This document shows, piece by piece, positions 11,041 to 23,099 of a stretch of DNA of 64,000 bases. The DNA is from Saxidomus purpurata (taxonomy: Eukaryota > Mollusca > Bivalvia > Venerida > Veneridae). Position 1 is the stretch's first letter, and every line of letters starts with the position of its first letter. The stretch covers positions 17,196,077 to 17,260,076 of the forward strand of contig JAFMSR010000009.1 in NCBI GenBank assembly GCA_022818135.1, read 5' to 3'. Under the pieces are notes generated by a model. It was not told where the DNA came from. It saw nothing but the letters and a program-made list of their open reading frames with translations, and did no database searches. The position numbers and the translations under genes were made by a program.

Positions 11041-11303
11041 ATACTTGAGACTTGTTAACGAAGTAAAATGCAGTGCTTTTAATTTGTATGTAACCAGCTG
11101 TGTTTACAAATGTATGAAACATTTTTCAGGAATACGTAGCACTACCTACTCAGCACTTTACATGAAATCCTCTATCATTTCACGAAATTTTTTATGACAC
11201 GTAAAAATTAAGTGATGGTGCATTTATGATTCCGTAATGGACGTGTGCTAACATCATAAAACATATAAAACAGGTCAACATTTCATAATGATGTCCAAAC
11301 AGA

Positions 11304-11520
11304 TCCGCCTACGTGGTCGAGTGGTTACAGTTGCTGACTTGAAATCACTATAACTTCCGACCATGTCTCTTTATGTGAGGAAGTTGGCAGTTACTTGCGG
11401 ACAATCGGAGTCTAGTACTGGTTCTTTCTAGGACGATGTATGGTAAAATGCCCGCCTGTTAAATTGACAAAAATACGATTGAAGTGGACGTTTAACTCCT
11501 ACAACAACGATGTCTGACCA
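11304..11520 (+). mobile_element. tRNA-derived SINE, family M, plus orientation
   Basis: Starts with the tRNA-like head 'cgcctacgtggtcgagtggt' (A-box-like). It then carries body landmarks 'gaccatgtctctttatgtg', 'ttggcagtt' and 'tagtactggttctt', and ends near 'gtttaactcctacaacaacg', a CAA-rich tail. Family members lie in minus orientation at 14130-14385, 15165-15415, 26720-26975, 27765-27995, 34405-34635, 47470-47695 and 58640-58865. It resembles bivalve tRNA-type SINEs; the exact family is not assigned. Confidence 0.75.
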
Positions 11521-11763
11521 GATATAATAAAAGAAAGAAAATGCAACATTTTATCTTTAGTGCACGTCATGGCAACTAAATTTTCAGTTTCAAGCACTGT
11601 TTGCTAATAAAAAAGGTATACATGTGTTAATAAATTATATTTCACCTCCTTCATACGGTCACTTTTGATAGGCATTTACATGTAAAGAGATGTCTACACG
11701 TATGTAGTGAGCCAACCCACCAACCCACATCTCACCATCTCGTACACCACCCCACAAACCAAC

Positions 11764-12053
11764 TCATTTGAAATATTTGCGTGCGAATGTATCAATGAAT
11801 CTGTCGACAATGATCTCTCGATCTCTGTTTACATGAATTAACCCTAGCCCGGACATCCTGTCAGTGGACATGGTTGATCTATGATATGTTTTGAGCCGTC
11901 GTATACTGCTAAACGATCTTTCAGCGGACGCAGTGGAGACGGGCATTGCCAGAAGAACGTGAAGACAGGTGGTCACGTTTGGATAGAGATCTGCATTAAT
12001 GCTTGCTAACGTGTCAGCAATGGTTGACGGCGGATTGTCCTCTGTACGACCTC
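11764..12053 (-). mobile_element. hAT-family transposase C-terminal fragment
   Basis: Read on the minus strand, an open stretch of about 95 residues includes ADLYPNVTT, ASAERSFSSIRRLKTY, MSTDRMSGLGLIHVNRD. This is the signature of the hAT transposase dimerisation domain (AERSFS...LK..R..M...RLSGL pattern). The frame extends upstream of the obvious start codons to about 12053, where an in-frame stop and unrelated sequence begin. The DDE catalytic core and zinc finger are missing, so this is a dead 3' fragment. It is not repeated in the other units. Confidence 0.88.
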
Positions 12054-12239
12054 TTACTTTCTAAGCGCGATGTATCGACTACAATTCAAAACTGATAAAC
12101 TTATCTCATTTTGGCTGTTTACCGATACTCATAGTAAATGATGCTTTCTAAAATTATAAAAAGCTCATACGAGCACAAAGTGCTTAACATGGGATAACCT
12201 ACTTTGATTTGATATGATGTCTAGCATTTGTCGTCAATG

Positions 12240-12501
12240 TCCGCCATCAATTGTAGTCGATACATCCCGCTAAGTGAAAGCAATGAAATAGGTTTATAGT
12301 GAACTGATTTAATTAAGCCCGATTGTGAAGACAGCTGGAAGCTGATATAAATGCTGATATAAATTCCAGCTAGTCCGTTTCCTGGGTAGAAACAGGCACT
12401 GAACCGAATTTTGATATAGTGTAAGGAAGTATTCCTGGTGGGACTTGAACTCACAACCTATTAGATGTGAGATGGGCAGTGTAACCACTAGACCATGGAA
12501 T
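12240..12501 (-). mobile_element. tRNA-derived SINE or tRNA pseudogene, minus strand
   Basis: On the minus strand, 12501-12431 reads as a degenerate tRNA: ATTCC...GGAAT acceptor ends, A box 'tggtctagtggtta', anticodon-loop-like 'ctcacat' (CAC), and B box 'gagttcaagtccc'. Acceptor pairing fails at two positions. About 170 bases of unrelated body follow toward 12240, typical of a SINE. A tRNA predictor should score it as a pseudogene. Confidence 0.65.
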
Positions 12502-12710
12502 AGTGCATGTTGTTAATTACAACACACCAAATTGTTAAATCAACAACTGTCGCATTAATTAGTTGGTTATCAGATATATTATATTATTTTATAATTTACT
12601 TTATACGAGCAATTTTACATTCCATTTAAATGATTTTTAACAAAATGCTCTTTCCTGTAGTAGCTTTTATACCTGGCTGCTATCAATAAAGCGTTTAAAC
12701 CACACGGACA

Positions 12711-12895
12711 AGCATCGATAGCTTAGCCTTTAGAGCGTTACATGTGAGGTCGTGAGTTCAAATCCCGGCCACACTATACCGAAAGACGTAAGCAATTCGT
12801 CAAGGCAGTGTCAAACCATCATGCAGCCAATGTGAGCGGCATCTAAGAAAATAAACCGGACATGGCTTGTACTGCAATTTAAAAGGTCTCTGCAA
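12711..12895 (+). mobile_element. tRNA-derived SINE, plus strand
   Basis: A-box-like 'tagcttagcctttagagcg' and B-box 'gagttcaaatcccgg' are spaced as in a tRNA head. They are followed by 'taccgaaagacg' and a non-tRNA body. This differs from family M. The head lacks good stem pairing, so it is not a functional tRNA. Confidence 0.65.
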
Positions 12896-13800
12896 ATTAA
12901 AAGGAAAATAGGCAAAATTGGTATGATTAAAGTTCATGAGTTTTCTTTCAATCTTTCCTACTATACTATCAGACCAATTGAATGGCTGGATAAATCAATA
13001 TCCAAATTTTAGCTTGTCGTACAGATTGTAAAGTGTACGGGTTTTTTTCAGACACAGGATTTAGAGTAAAACACTCTATTTGTTTTACCAAAACTGTGTA
13101 AAACATAAATTAAACACATTCAGGTTATAGAAAACCCTGTTGAAATATATTTTCGAAATTCTACAATCCATGAACTTTTTTTATTCTCTGTTATTGTTTA
13201 ACTCATTTTGATGAAAAGTTGAAAACGTTGTAATTCGAGAAAGGTTATTCACATTGCACACGATAAAAATACATTTCTGATTGTGTGCATATTCTAAAAT
13301 TATAAGATACATTTCGATCGACAACTTAAGAACGCATTTTCTTTAACATCCACATTAATGTCTATAGACTCTGGGCGTAACATCATACCCTATCGGTAGT
13401 GAGTCTATGACTTCGCTCACAGTCAGATATAATAAACTTATAATAAATTACATATAATACTAATACCTGCTTTGGAAAGTGAATTCATGGACAGTGTCCC
13501 ACTTGGAGGTGAGCAGACTCATCTTGTCATTGTTGTCTGCAAGTCTAACTTTGACGACAAAAACGTGTAAGGAGGATCAAAAACAATGCTTGTAGACGCC
13601 ATATTAATTTAGTTACAAAACAAGGGAAGCCAATCAAGTAATTTCATGAAAACTATAAAGGGATGCCCAACCACATTGACAAATTACTTATATAATCTAA
13701 ATTTTAAATCTTGATTATTTTGACATTAACAGAACTGTGGATTTTTGAAAATCTGTTAGAATTTCTGGAAGACCTAACCCTAATGAAGATCATTTTCAAT
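12896..13800. other. Unassigned AT-rich intergenic sequence
   Basis: No gene, recognisable element or counterpart elsewhere in the window. A short open frame at 13711-13950 runs into repeat family C and has no coding support. Confidence 0.4.
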
Positions 13801-14070
13801 GCATTTTGGCGTTTTTATAATTTTCGATTGTTCAAACCAATTGTACGCACGTGCGTACGTGCGTATGCCCAGGCATGTCTCTGGGTCACATCGGGCGGGT
13901 CATTTTGTGCCCAGTTGGGGCATTGTTTGAACTTTACTCAGACGACATGATCTGAACAAACTTAGTCGAGGACAAATAGATATTGAAAGTATACATCACG
14001 TTTTAAAGCTAATTGTTGACGACGAACGGCGACGGGCACGGGCTGATCACACTTGCTAAGCATAAGTATG
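13800..14070. repeat. Repeat family C
   Basis: Landmarks 'gcatgatctgaac'-like text, 'aaagctaattgttgacgacg', 'aacggcgacgggcac' and 'gatcacacttgc' recur at 26310-26650, 34010-34340, 47085-47400 and 58240-58570, always just before SINE family M. This copy carries the 16-bp perfect palindrome gtacgcacgtgcgtac (13843-13858). Confidence 0.6.
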
Positions 14071-14129
14071 TTGTACTCGGGTGAACTACCTATGGAATAT
14101 CGTCATAAAAGGTCTTACTGCTGGTCGTA

Positions 14130-14385
14130 AGTGCTGTTGAACGAGTTTAGCGCCCGTTTCAATCGTATTTGGTCATTTTAAACAGGAGGGCAGTTTACCT
14201 AACCGTCGTTCCTGGGAAGAACCAATACTAGACCCTTATCCTCTATAAGAAACTGCCAACGTTTGCACATAAAGAGACATAGTCGGTAGAAGGGCTCGAA
14301 ACCAAGACCCTCAATCTATGAGAGGCTACATTTGTTTCTAAACAGCAACTCTAAACACTCGGCCACGGAGGCGGACTGACTAGCT
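14130..14385 (-). mobile_element. tRNA-derived SINE, family M
   Basis: On the minus strand it begins with the head 'cgcctccgtggccgagtgtt' (about 14375-14355), passes the B-box-like 'tcttggtttcgagccc', and ends at 'gggcgctaaactcgttcaac' near 14135. The same insertion, in the same orientation, precedes every cassette, so it predates the unit duplications. Confidence 0.78.
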
Positions 14386-14562
14386 GCTCTACATTATATC
14401 TGTACGATTCAAAGGGATTTTATATAAAGACCTTTGCAAACAGTTTTAATTATCACACACTTTACAATACAGTCCATCATTCTGTGATTATTAGTGCTTA
14501 TGCCAAACAACGGATCTATTTTCAGCGATATCTTGTCTAAATCGGTAGAGTGTACGTTTTAT
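14386..14562. other. Shared spacer up to the X/Y divergence point
   Basis: This stretch is common to X and Y units through 'aaatcggtagagtgt'. After about 14562 the Y units continue with 'ttattaaaacgaaat', while X units switch to 'gcacgggcgatcc' of repeat family A. It therefore marks the cassette breakpoint. Confidence 0.6.
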
Positions 14563-15164
14563 GTTATTAAAACGAAATAAATTTATGTAGTTCTAACTCA
14601 CATTTATGAAGTAATATTACCCTTCAAAATTTCCATCTTGAGTTATGGCCAAGAACGATGCTGAAAACATAGTAAATACTTTGAAAACATGTAAATAATG
14701 AGTTGAGTTAATTTTCTTTTTGAGAGATATCAATTAAATATACAGTTACCTATCACAAAAGGGTTGATGTCTCAATGTTTGGCTAGGATCGTCAAAAAGT
14801 ATTTTCACTGACTTTCTCCTATATATTCAGTCGGAATAAAACTGATACAGAATCATATATATTTATTGTTACTTTGGCAAAGTTAATTTTCAAGCAGTAT
14901 AAATCGGTGACTAATGTCTCTCTGAAATTATGACATTCACTTTGAAGTGTAATATCACTTTGAAGCGAAATATCACTTTTTAAGTTTTCACGCGATACCG
15001 GTAAATTTTGTAAACAGTTACACGAATACGGAACACGGACACTATTTCTGCTTTTAATAAAGTATTCGATATTTAATGAAAATGTGTTTTGCTCTTTATG
15101 TAATCCTGTATTTTCTGCCTGTTGAGTTTGGTTAACCATTATCATATAGGACGCTAAACGTTAC

Positions 15165-15415
15165 GTTTTGCACGGTTTAACGCCGTTTCAATCATATTAC
15201 ATTTATTATACATATGTACAGTTTACTAACCAACGTTTCCGGAACGAACCAGTATTGTACCCTATCTCCCGTATACAACTGCCAATTTTCTCACATAAAA
15301 AGGCGTGGTCCATAGGAGAGCTCGAGCTTATGACCCACAATCATTTAGAGCTTACTGTGATTTCAAGTTATTTCTAGTGGTTATAACATTCCGACCATAA
15401 GGTTATGTAGGAGGA
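15165..15415 (-). mobile_element. tRNA-derived SINE, family M, diverged
   Basis: Minus-strand body landmarks are retained ('ggtttaacgccgtttcaa' complementing the 3' end; 'ctgccaattttctcacataa'; 'tttctagtggttataac'), but the head is degraded. The orthologous insertion is at 27765-27995 in the other Y cassette. Confidence 0.65.
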
Positions 15416-17070
15416 TTGTTTTAATCAGTCTTTTATTCAAAACTTAGAAGATGCCAAAATCGAATTGAAAAGACAAAAAAAACTATTCAATCATTATACC
15501 ATGCGAAACGTAACAATAAGTATCCTTAAAAAATATTCACGAATGTAGTAGCCAATGTGTTCTTCAGTTATGTAAGGTATATACAAATACTTCTTTTTAT
15601 GTTGATTGCTTTCTGTCATTTTAGCAACGGTTGATGTAATCACCTCTAATCTCAAAATCTCCCAGCGTAAATTTTGAACTGTGTGCACCTTACCCTGTCA
15701 AACCAAATTACTCACTTAAGGAACGGAATAGTTCGTAGCTTTGTTTCATTGAAATAGCAGTCTATGAGAGCGAGAGGGAGAACAATACATTTGCGTAAAT
15801 AGTCCAGAATAGTTAAAGTCGTTTACCCAGTATTTCCGTGTATATTTGTTATCATAAACTATAGGAAATTGTAATACACTATGGAAAGGTACTTTTGAAT
15901 TCTAATTAGCAAAATCAGTAAATCAACGAATTATTCCTGAAATTGCCAACGCATGTATTTTCAAAAGTGCACATACCTTTACATCGCCTGGACACTTTCA
16001 ATTTCAAAGCACGATTATTTGCTATGCTTAAGTCCGTTTTATAATCCGGTATCTATACTCAGTCTTTTGAATAATGAGAACCGCTGAAAGCTTTTAAAAA
16101 ATTAGTTCCCGAGAACCCGCAAATTAGTTTATCAAATTTATCAAATGTTTAGTTTTGTAATTACACCGTGTGCTTAGATAAAACTGCACCCCAGAAGTGT
16201 TGTGTGTACCCTGCACCCCACGTGCATGAAATACCATGATATCACTTGAGAAAGTCTGTCTGTTCGTCCTTCTTTGTTTCCGCTCAATGACTTGAGATCT
16301 ATATGACCTATATTCGTCAAACTTCATATAATGATTGTTTTTACTGAGCAAATGGTCCCTATTGTTTTGGGGTAAAAATAACTCATACCATGTTGAAAGC
16401 AAATGCTTGTGCCTTTTACACCAGTGTAGATCATGATCAGTCTGCAGTATTTGTGCAGTCTCTTTGTGATCTTATACTTTTCAGTCAATGAGCACCGTTT
16501 TAAACAACTTAATATACTTTCTACAATAAAATACGTACATTTGTACATGACCAGAGTATAGTTTAATGCATTAAGATACTTCTTTGTTGATTTTAATGTG
16601 TCACTGTGAACAATATGAAAGATGACCAATCAATAGTATAAACAAAGGTTAGTTGGTCAGAAATATACCGGTATCCAAAGAGAAGCAAAATTACATAAAA
16701 CGTTTAACATTTCTGAGCAGTTTTTTTAGCGAACAATTTTTGTTTCTTTCTGGCTTAAAATTTTGCATATTTTTTCAAATATAACTGACAATTGGTATGC
16801 TTCTTATTGTACTTTACTTAATTTTCAGACAATATGTATGGAAACACGCCAGTTATTTGCATCAACTTTTAGCTTTAAGCTGCCAGTGATAAAATCTCAG
16901 TTTTACGTCATTCTCTGTATTGCAGCATTCATGCAATGAAAACAGATTAAAAAAAACTAACGATAGGCATGCAGTGGAAATTACTTTTTTATGCTTTCAG
17001 CGAATTGTACAATTGATCTTTGGCTGATAAGCAATATTTTATATTTAGTAAATTATATACAGTTATTATA

Positions 17071-18039
<969 letters not shown>

Positions 18040-19004
18040 TTAGATTTGATAGAATATGAACCCGCTATAATATGTACAGTGTATAATTACACAAAAAAAA
18101 CCTCTTTGACGTCATACATTTGTATCTGATATAGAATTGGTAATTAATGTCAGAAATAAAGAGAGACAAATCCACTTAAAACAGTCCACGTCAGGATCAG
18201 CTGAAAGAGGTAATAACTGTAACTCCCTAAAAAGGTTATACGACATGTTTTAAACAATAATCAACTAATGTTGAGGTTGATATAATTATAGTTTCGTTCT
18301 CGGTAAATACCACTGTTAAACAGGTACGTAAACTATATATTGACCGAGACATTAGTCTAAATACCTCATAAAAAGTAGTGAAATTATGCGAAAATTAGCA
18401 CAAATGACATTTTGAAATCCGCGCACGTCTACACGTTATTATCCAGGTATGCATATCTTTGCGGACCTCGCGGGTGATCGCAATCGTGTGCTTCAATGTA
18501 TATAATATATTCTTGACGATTCACACGTGCAAGACGTACAGTAAATACTATACAAAACGCATATGTTAAATTGATTTACAAAGTACAGCCTCTTCTTGAT
18601 TGGAACTACAGGCACAACAAATAGTTTATCTTCAGACCAATATAAATGTTTTATAAATATTCAGTAAAACAATTTTCTTTTGGTGCCAAAACATACCATG
18701 TAAACAGCTCTGAATGGTTTTTACCTTTACTTCCTCGTGCGACTCATAAGAAACACAATTACCTTGAACGGTAAAGTATTCTCTTTTATTCTTAACAACG
18801 ACAATGTGTCAAACTTAATTGATAATATATAAGAAATACTAATGTACAAGTATTAATTTGTAATATTTACAATTGTATTTACTTGTATTTGGTCAGATAA
18901 ACTGGTGAAATATTGTTGAAACATGTTTTAAACACGAAAGCTACAGAAAAAGAGTAAATTTCTTCTACCTGCGAAATTGGCCTAAATAATGTACACATGT
19001 ACAT

Positions 19005-21038
19005 TATGACCATATAGGGGTCACGGACTGACTCGCAACAATTGGTGTATTCATGGTATTTTATTCATACTCATACAAATTACAACCATCATCGTTTGGC
19101 GGCAAAGTCAATACAGGCATAGCATCAGCCTACAATTAAGACCTAAGTGCTTTAAAAAAGCACGGGACAAAATACTTATTCAAATTACTACACGTGAAGC
19201 CTAGATTTAAAAGAATAATTGTACTGGCACTATTTCACTGTGCCATGAAGCTTTACTTTACTATAACATTTCGCTGTGCTATATCATGGACGAACGTTAT
19301 CTACATCATGCCAAACTAAATTGCGACGTTGTACGAAGATAAAATAAACAAGTCGTTTTTGTAGCCTGGCAGGTTTATGAAATGCGTTTTATTCATGTCT
19401 GTTGAATAATGATAAGAAGCATGAGTAGATATTTCCCAGAAATCAAACACTTAATTTATTTTACTTCCAGGATGTTTTCCGTTCCACCCTGATTAATGAG
19501 GAAAAAACTAAATAAGTTACTTATTTCTAGAGTGTAGCTGGAATCTACTTTCTGGGTACGCAAGTCAAAGGCATTCTATTCGACGTCGCTTACTGTGCTA
19601 CCTTTACAAGTGCTTGAACGTCTTACATGCATTTCTTGCATACCAGATCGGGGTTTCCGCAGTTTTCACAAGAACTGGAAAATCTTATATTACATACCTT
19701 CATGTAATATGACTCGCGTGAGTTACTTGTGTCGTAACGTAATAAACATTGTGACGTCACTTCCCCAAACAAAGCATCTGAATATCGCTTGTTTTTATAC
19801 CATAATGTATTATTTCGATAAGTTTGCATTTAGAAATCTGTTTAATATCCAAGACGGTATGCAAGAAAACGTTTCTATCATGAGACACTTGGTCTAGATG
19901 GAAATATCCGTCACTTCGGGTAACGGATATTTCGATCTGAACCGCTTGCTCATGAAAGAAACTATTAATATGTTACACCCTTTCATGGACTTGACATATA
20001 TTATTCTAATAAATATGACATGATTTTCCGTTGAAATACAAATGAAAAAACTACTGCATGTACACGTAAATAACATGTACGTTCCTTTTGAAAGAGGATA
20101 TGTTTGAAACAAGGTGTTTTTGACTACAATTTTCTAAAAAAATGTCCTTTTATTCAAGTAAAAACACGACTATAAAAAGAGTATGATAGTAAGTACACTA
20201 AACTGAAAGATTAACACGAACGGCCAAATTGCTGTAATATGTTACTGCATGAAATTTGCAAATAAAAACCATCTGTCATTTGCTTTGAAATGTCATGCAC
20301 ATTTTATGTTTATTCAGATCAACACGTGTTTATTGCGTCAGGTAGGTTTTTCCTACCGGACGAAAATACATAGAATTTTTGATGGCACTCTCCTATTAAA
20401 GCTGTTCGTTCGTAGTTTCCGGTGTAAAATTTAATTTCTCAAAATTGATTTATTAAAACATAAAATGTCATAGTTAATGCTAGAACACAAGTGAAAATCA
20501 ACATAGCAGTTCAAAATGTCGGCAAATTAGGTTTGATGGCACCGCTAAACTATATGTTAATTGGGATTTCAATGCGTTTGCAGCGCTAAATATGATTTGG
20601 TTACGTAAACATGGTAATTTTGTTCTAAAACATGTTCATTTCAGACAGTTTGAAAACTAAAATATCAGAGCGAGTTGCTTTAACATATGTACGAAAATAA
20701 TATAATGACCATTGTACTGTAGATGTACTATCTATATACGTTTTAATGAGTGAAACGAATACACGAATTTACAAAGTTTAAACCATAACAATAAATAAAC
20801 ACTGTTAAATGTACAATGTAAGAGTGGTGATGAAAGTTTTGCTACGCTCTTTATCTGAACAGAAATCCGAAGATTACTAAAGTAGGTACAACATAGCGGT
20901 ACGTCAGTTTCTCTCCTGCTATTACGCGACATATTAATATATTTTGGTTAGGCGTTTAATATTGTGGTTATACGGTAGTTACTGGTATATTGAGCTAATA
21001 AGTTTGTTTGATTTTAATTTTTATTTTGAAAATTAAAC
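19005..21038 (+). promoter_or_regulatory. Conserved upstream/promoter-side block of lectin gene 2
   Basis: Homologous to 7005-8677, starting near 'aggggtcacggactgactcgc' shortened here to its core 'ggggtc...actcgcaa'. A STAT-type TTCCCAGAA is at 19433-19441. It ends in 'ttttgaaaattaaac' before the ATG, with the AT-rich 'acatattaatatatttt' about 110 bases upstream. It is interrupted by a ~340-bp insertion (19633-19970) found in no other copy. Confidence 0.5.
19633..19970. mobile_element. Insertion in the gene 2 promoter block ending in a large hairpin
   Basis: Absent from the matching position of the other four genes, where 'catgcat' runs directly into 'ttttacacccttt' or similar. Its right end, 19871-19962, folds as an inverted repeat with arms of ~40 bases. 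The inner 11 bp (gaaatatccgt / acggatatttc) pair perfectly around an 11-base loop. Likely a small non-autonomous DNA element; the family is not assigned. Confidence 0.65.
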
Positions 21039-21815
21039 ATGGAATTGTTACGCTGTGATTACATACATTTATGTTATTTATTGTACATCCTTGTATCTGC
21101 TGCTACCTGTGCACCTCTGACGGACGGTGATGGCGTTGAACAAGAATATTTGAATGGTGAAATGTTAGTTAAATTGGGAGAAAAACTGAAGTTACCAAGA
21201 TTACAACTTCTTGGTAGGACTTTCGAAAATTTAGAGAAAAAGATTGAAGAAATGTGTGACCTTCATCCTTGCACAGCTTGGACTGAATGGCAGGGTTGTG
21301 ACGCAAGACCAGGTCAGTTTGGCTCGAAATTTAGAACCCGTCAGTGCGGGGTGAATTCAACCACTTGTGAATTGGACACTAATAGTAAAATAGAGAAAGA
21401 GTCTAGCATCTGTATCGGATTTTGTCCACAAGAGTATAATGTGACAAAGAACGGTTATTGTATGAAGCTATATGCTGACCAAACTCGAACACAAGACGCT
21501 GCTGAACAGCAATGCAAGAAGGACGGTGGTCATCTAATTAACATAGATTCCGAGTTTAAGTATGGTGATGTTAACAGTCTGCTACTGGGTTTTACAGGTA
21601 GTATCTATGTAGATGGACGTAGGAAGGATGTCAGCTCACCGTGGGAGTTCACGTATGGTTCAAAGAAAGGTTACTTTAAATGGAGATCTGGTGGTCCAAG
21701 CAATGTAGCTGGCGAGCTTTGTGTACGAGGTTATCTACAGAGTGGGAGTTTTGTTATGGATGACTGTGCTTGTTCATATGTATGGTATACTATCTGCGAA
21801 ATAAATGACCCTTAG
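21039..21815 (+). CDS. Secreted TSP1-like/C-type lectin domain protein, copy 2
   Basis: An intact 258-residue single-exon frame with the same layout as copy 1: signal peptide 1-24, amphipathic helix to about 71, TSP1-like module (WTEWQGC, FRTRQC) and a six-cysteine long-form lectin domain. The hinge is one residue shorter (IEEMC). This is the most divergent C-terminal half: the WIGL region reads YVDG, the QPD site reads GPS, and the WND site reads MDD followed by CAC. The last adds an extra cysteine that could form a new disulfide or dimer contact. The VAG that replaces GSS removes a sequon. It ends INDP with an alpha-type 3' flank; AATAAA is at 21905-21910. Upstream is a Y cassette, unlike gene 1. 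Probably a secreted recognition lectin with altered specificity (inference). Confidence 0.92.
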   Translation: MELLRCDYIHLCYLLYILVSAATCAPLTDGDGVEQEYLNGEMLVKLGEKLKLPRLQLLGRTFENLEKKIEEMCDLHPCTAWTEWQGCDARPGQFGSKFRTRQCGVNSTTCELDTNSKIEKESSICIGFCPQEYNVTKNGYCMKLYADQTRTQDAAEQQCKKDGGHLINIDSEFKYGDVNSLLLGFTGSIYVDGRRKDVSSPWEFTYGSKKGYFKWRSGGPSNVAGELCVRGYLQSGSFVMDDCACSYVWYTICEINDP

Positions 21816-22300
21816 GCATATTAATTTGCGCTTGTTGGTCAACGTGACCAAAAATGTAATTAAATATACATCAAGTATCAAGTTCTGTTCCAAACCGTTT
21901 CGACAATAAAATGACGATATCAAACGACTTGAGTTGACTTATTATTGGGATATTGACATTTTGAGATCTGAAACAAAACGTTTTGAGATTACTTGTCATA
22001 GGTAGAAATGTATCCTCAATATGAAAACTGTTATAAAATCGGATTCTGGTTCTCCAAGCAATGGACCCAATGAACTTTCATTATCTGTCGTGTATCAGTG
22101 TGGCTGTAAGTTACATTTCTTGTACAAGTGCTACATTTTTCATAAGGGTTTTTAACAAAATGAAAATTAGAAATGTTTCAAATATTTACCTTAACATGAT
22201 GCATTTATCTTTGAATATGCGCTAAAAGACAAATTACTCAAAGTTTGTTTTTAAAAAACTGATATTATTTGCAGTGAAAAGAAAGCATCTTATAGATATA
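21816..22300 (+). other. Alpha-type 3' flank of gene 2
   Basis: Close match to 9470-9900 after gene 1. Contains AATAAA at 21905-21910 and the lectin relic at 22039-22145. No gene otherwise. Confidence 0.6.
22039..22145 (+). pseudogene. Relic of a C-type lectin 3' end downstream of gene 2
   Basis: Reads SDSGSPSNGPNELSLS as in the relic behind gene 1, then shifts frame after 'cagtgtggctgt'. It is the duplicate of 9682-9789, so the relic existed before the alpha units separated. Confidence 0.68.
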
Positions 22301-23099
22301 TATTAAAAAGTGTTTATACGTATTTGTGAATTTTTACTCGCACCTTACATATAGTTAAGAAATACATTGTGATTAGGAAACTTTTAAGTGAAATGGGGGA
22401 ACAAGTCACAAAAATACAGAAATTGTAAAATCTCTCGCTTGACTGATCAATTCGTAAAAGATATAACCTGGCTTACGACCACGTCTGAGGAAAAAATAAA
22501 TAACAAGTAAAGTATTTGTCTGCAATAAATGTTTGCAAGTTGTGTTCTTCTTGTCCAAGAAATTGATGTGGCGAAATATGACCGGATCAGTGATCGATCT
22601 AATGGCCTATTTGATCAAATAAATTATGTACCAACAGTCGTTCATATGTATGATTATCTAGGGTTAAGAAACTGACGGTCGTCACGACAGAATTACAAAA
22701 AATTAAATTTCGTATTATAAAGTCAAAACGCTCTTTTTGACGTTTTGGGAACAGCACTAACAGTGAAACAAACAATATGATTTGACTTATTTGATTCAGA
22801 CGAAGAAAATGAAGGAGCGCAACAAACATAAATATGCAGCTGAACCTAATTTCCTTTTATTTTTACGAACATAAAATCAAATATTTACAGAGATGGAATG
22901 TGTGTCAGTTTTTTATCACTTTTCACAGAAATCAAATCTATATACCATGAAGCCGTCATGTGCAGTTACATTTAAGGTAGAACCTGACAAAAGCTAGGAT
23001 TTCATTTCCCAAAATCTTCAAACATTTGCATTGTAGAAAGTATGTTAACCGTTTCATTTTTGGAAATGTCTTCTTAAATTTAATAAAACTGAAAACATT
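22301..23099. other. Unassigned sequence unique to this unit
   Basis: No match elsewhere in the window and no supportable gene. A 76-codon minus-strand frame at 22599-22829 has no recognisable domain. Confidence 0.35.

Noticed and set aside
12431..12501. Functional tRNA gene (minus strand, CAC-like anticodon)
   Set aside because: Acceptor and anticodon stems do not pair well and a SINE body follows, so it was called a SINE or tRNA pseudogene.
14819..15145. 108-codon minus-strand frame
   Set aside because: No recognisable domain, and the homologous second Y cassette does not keep it open.
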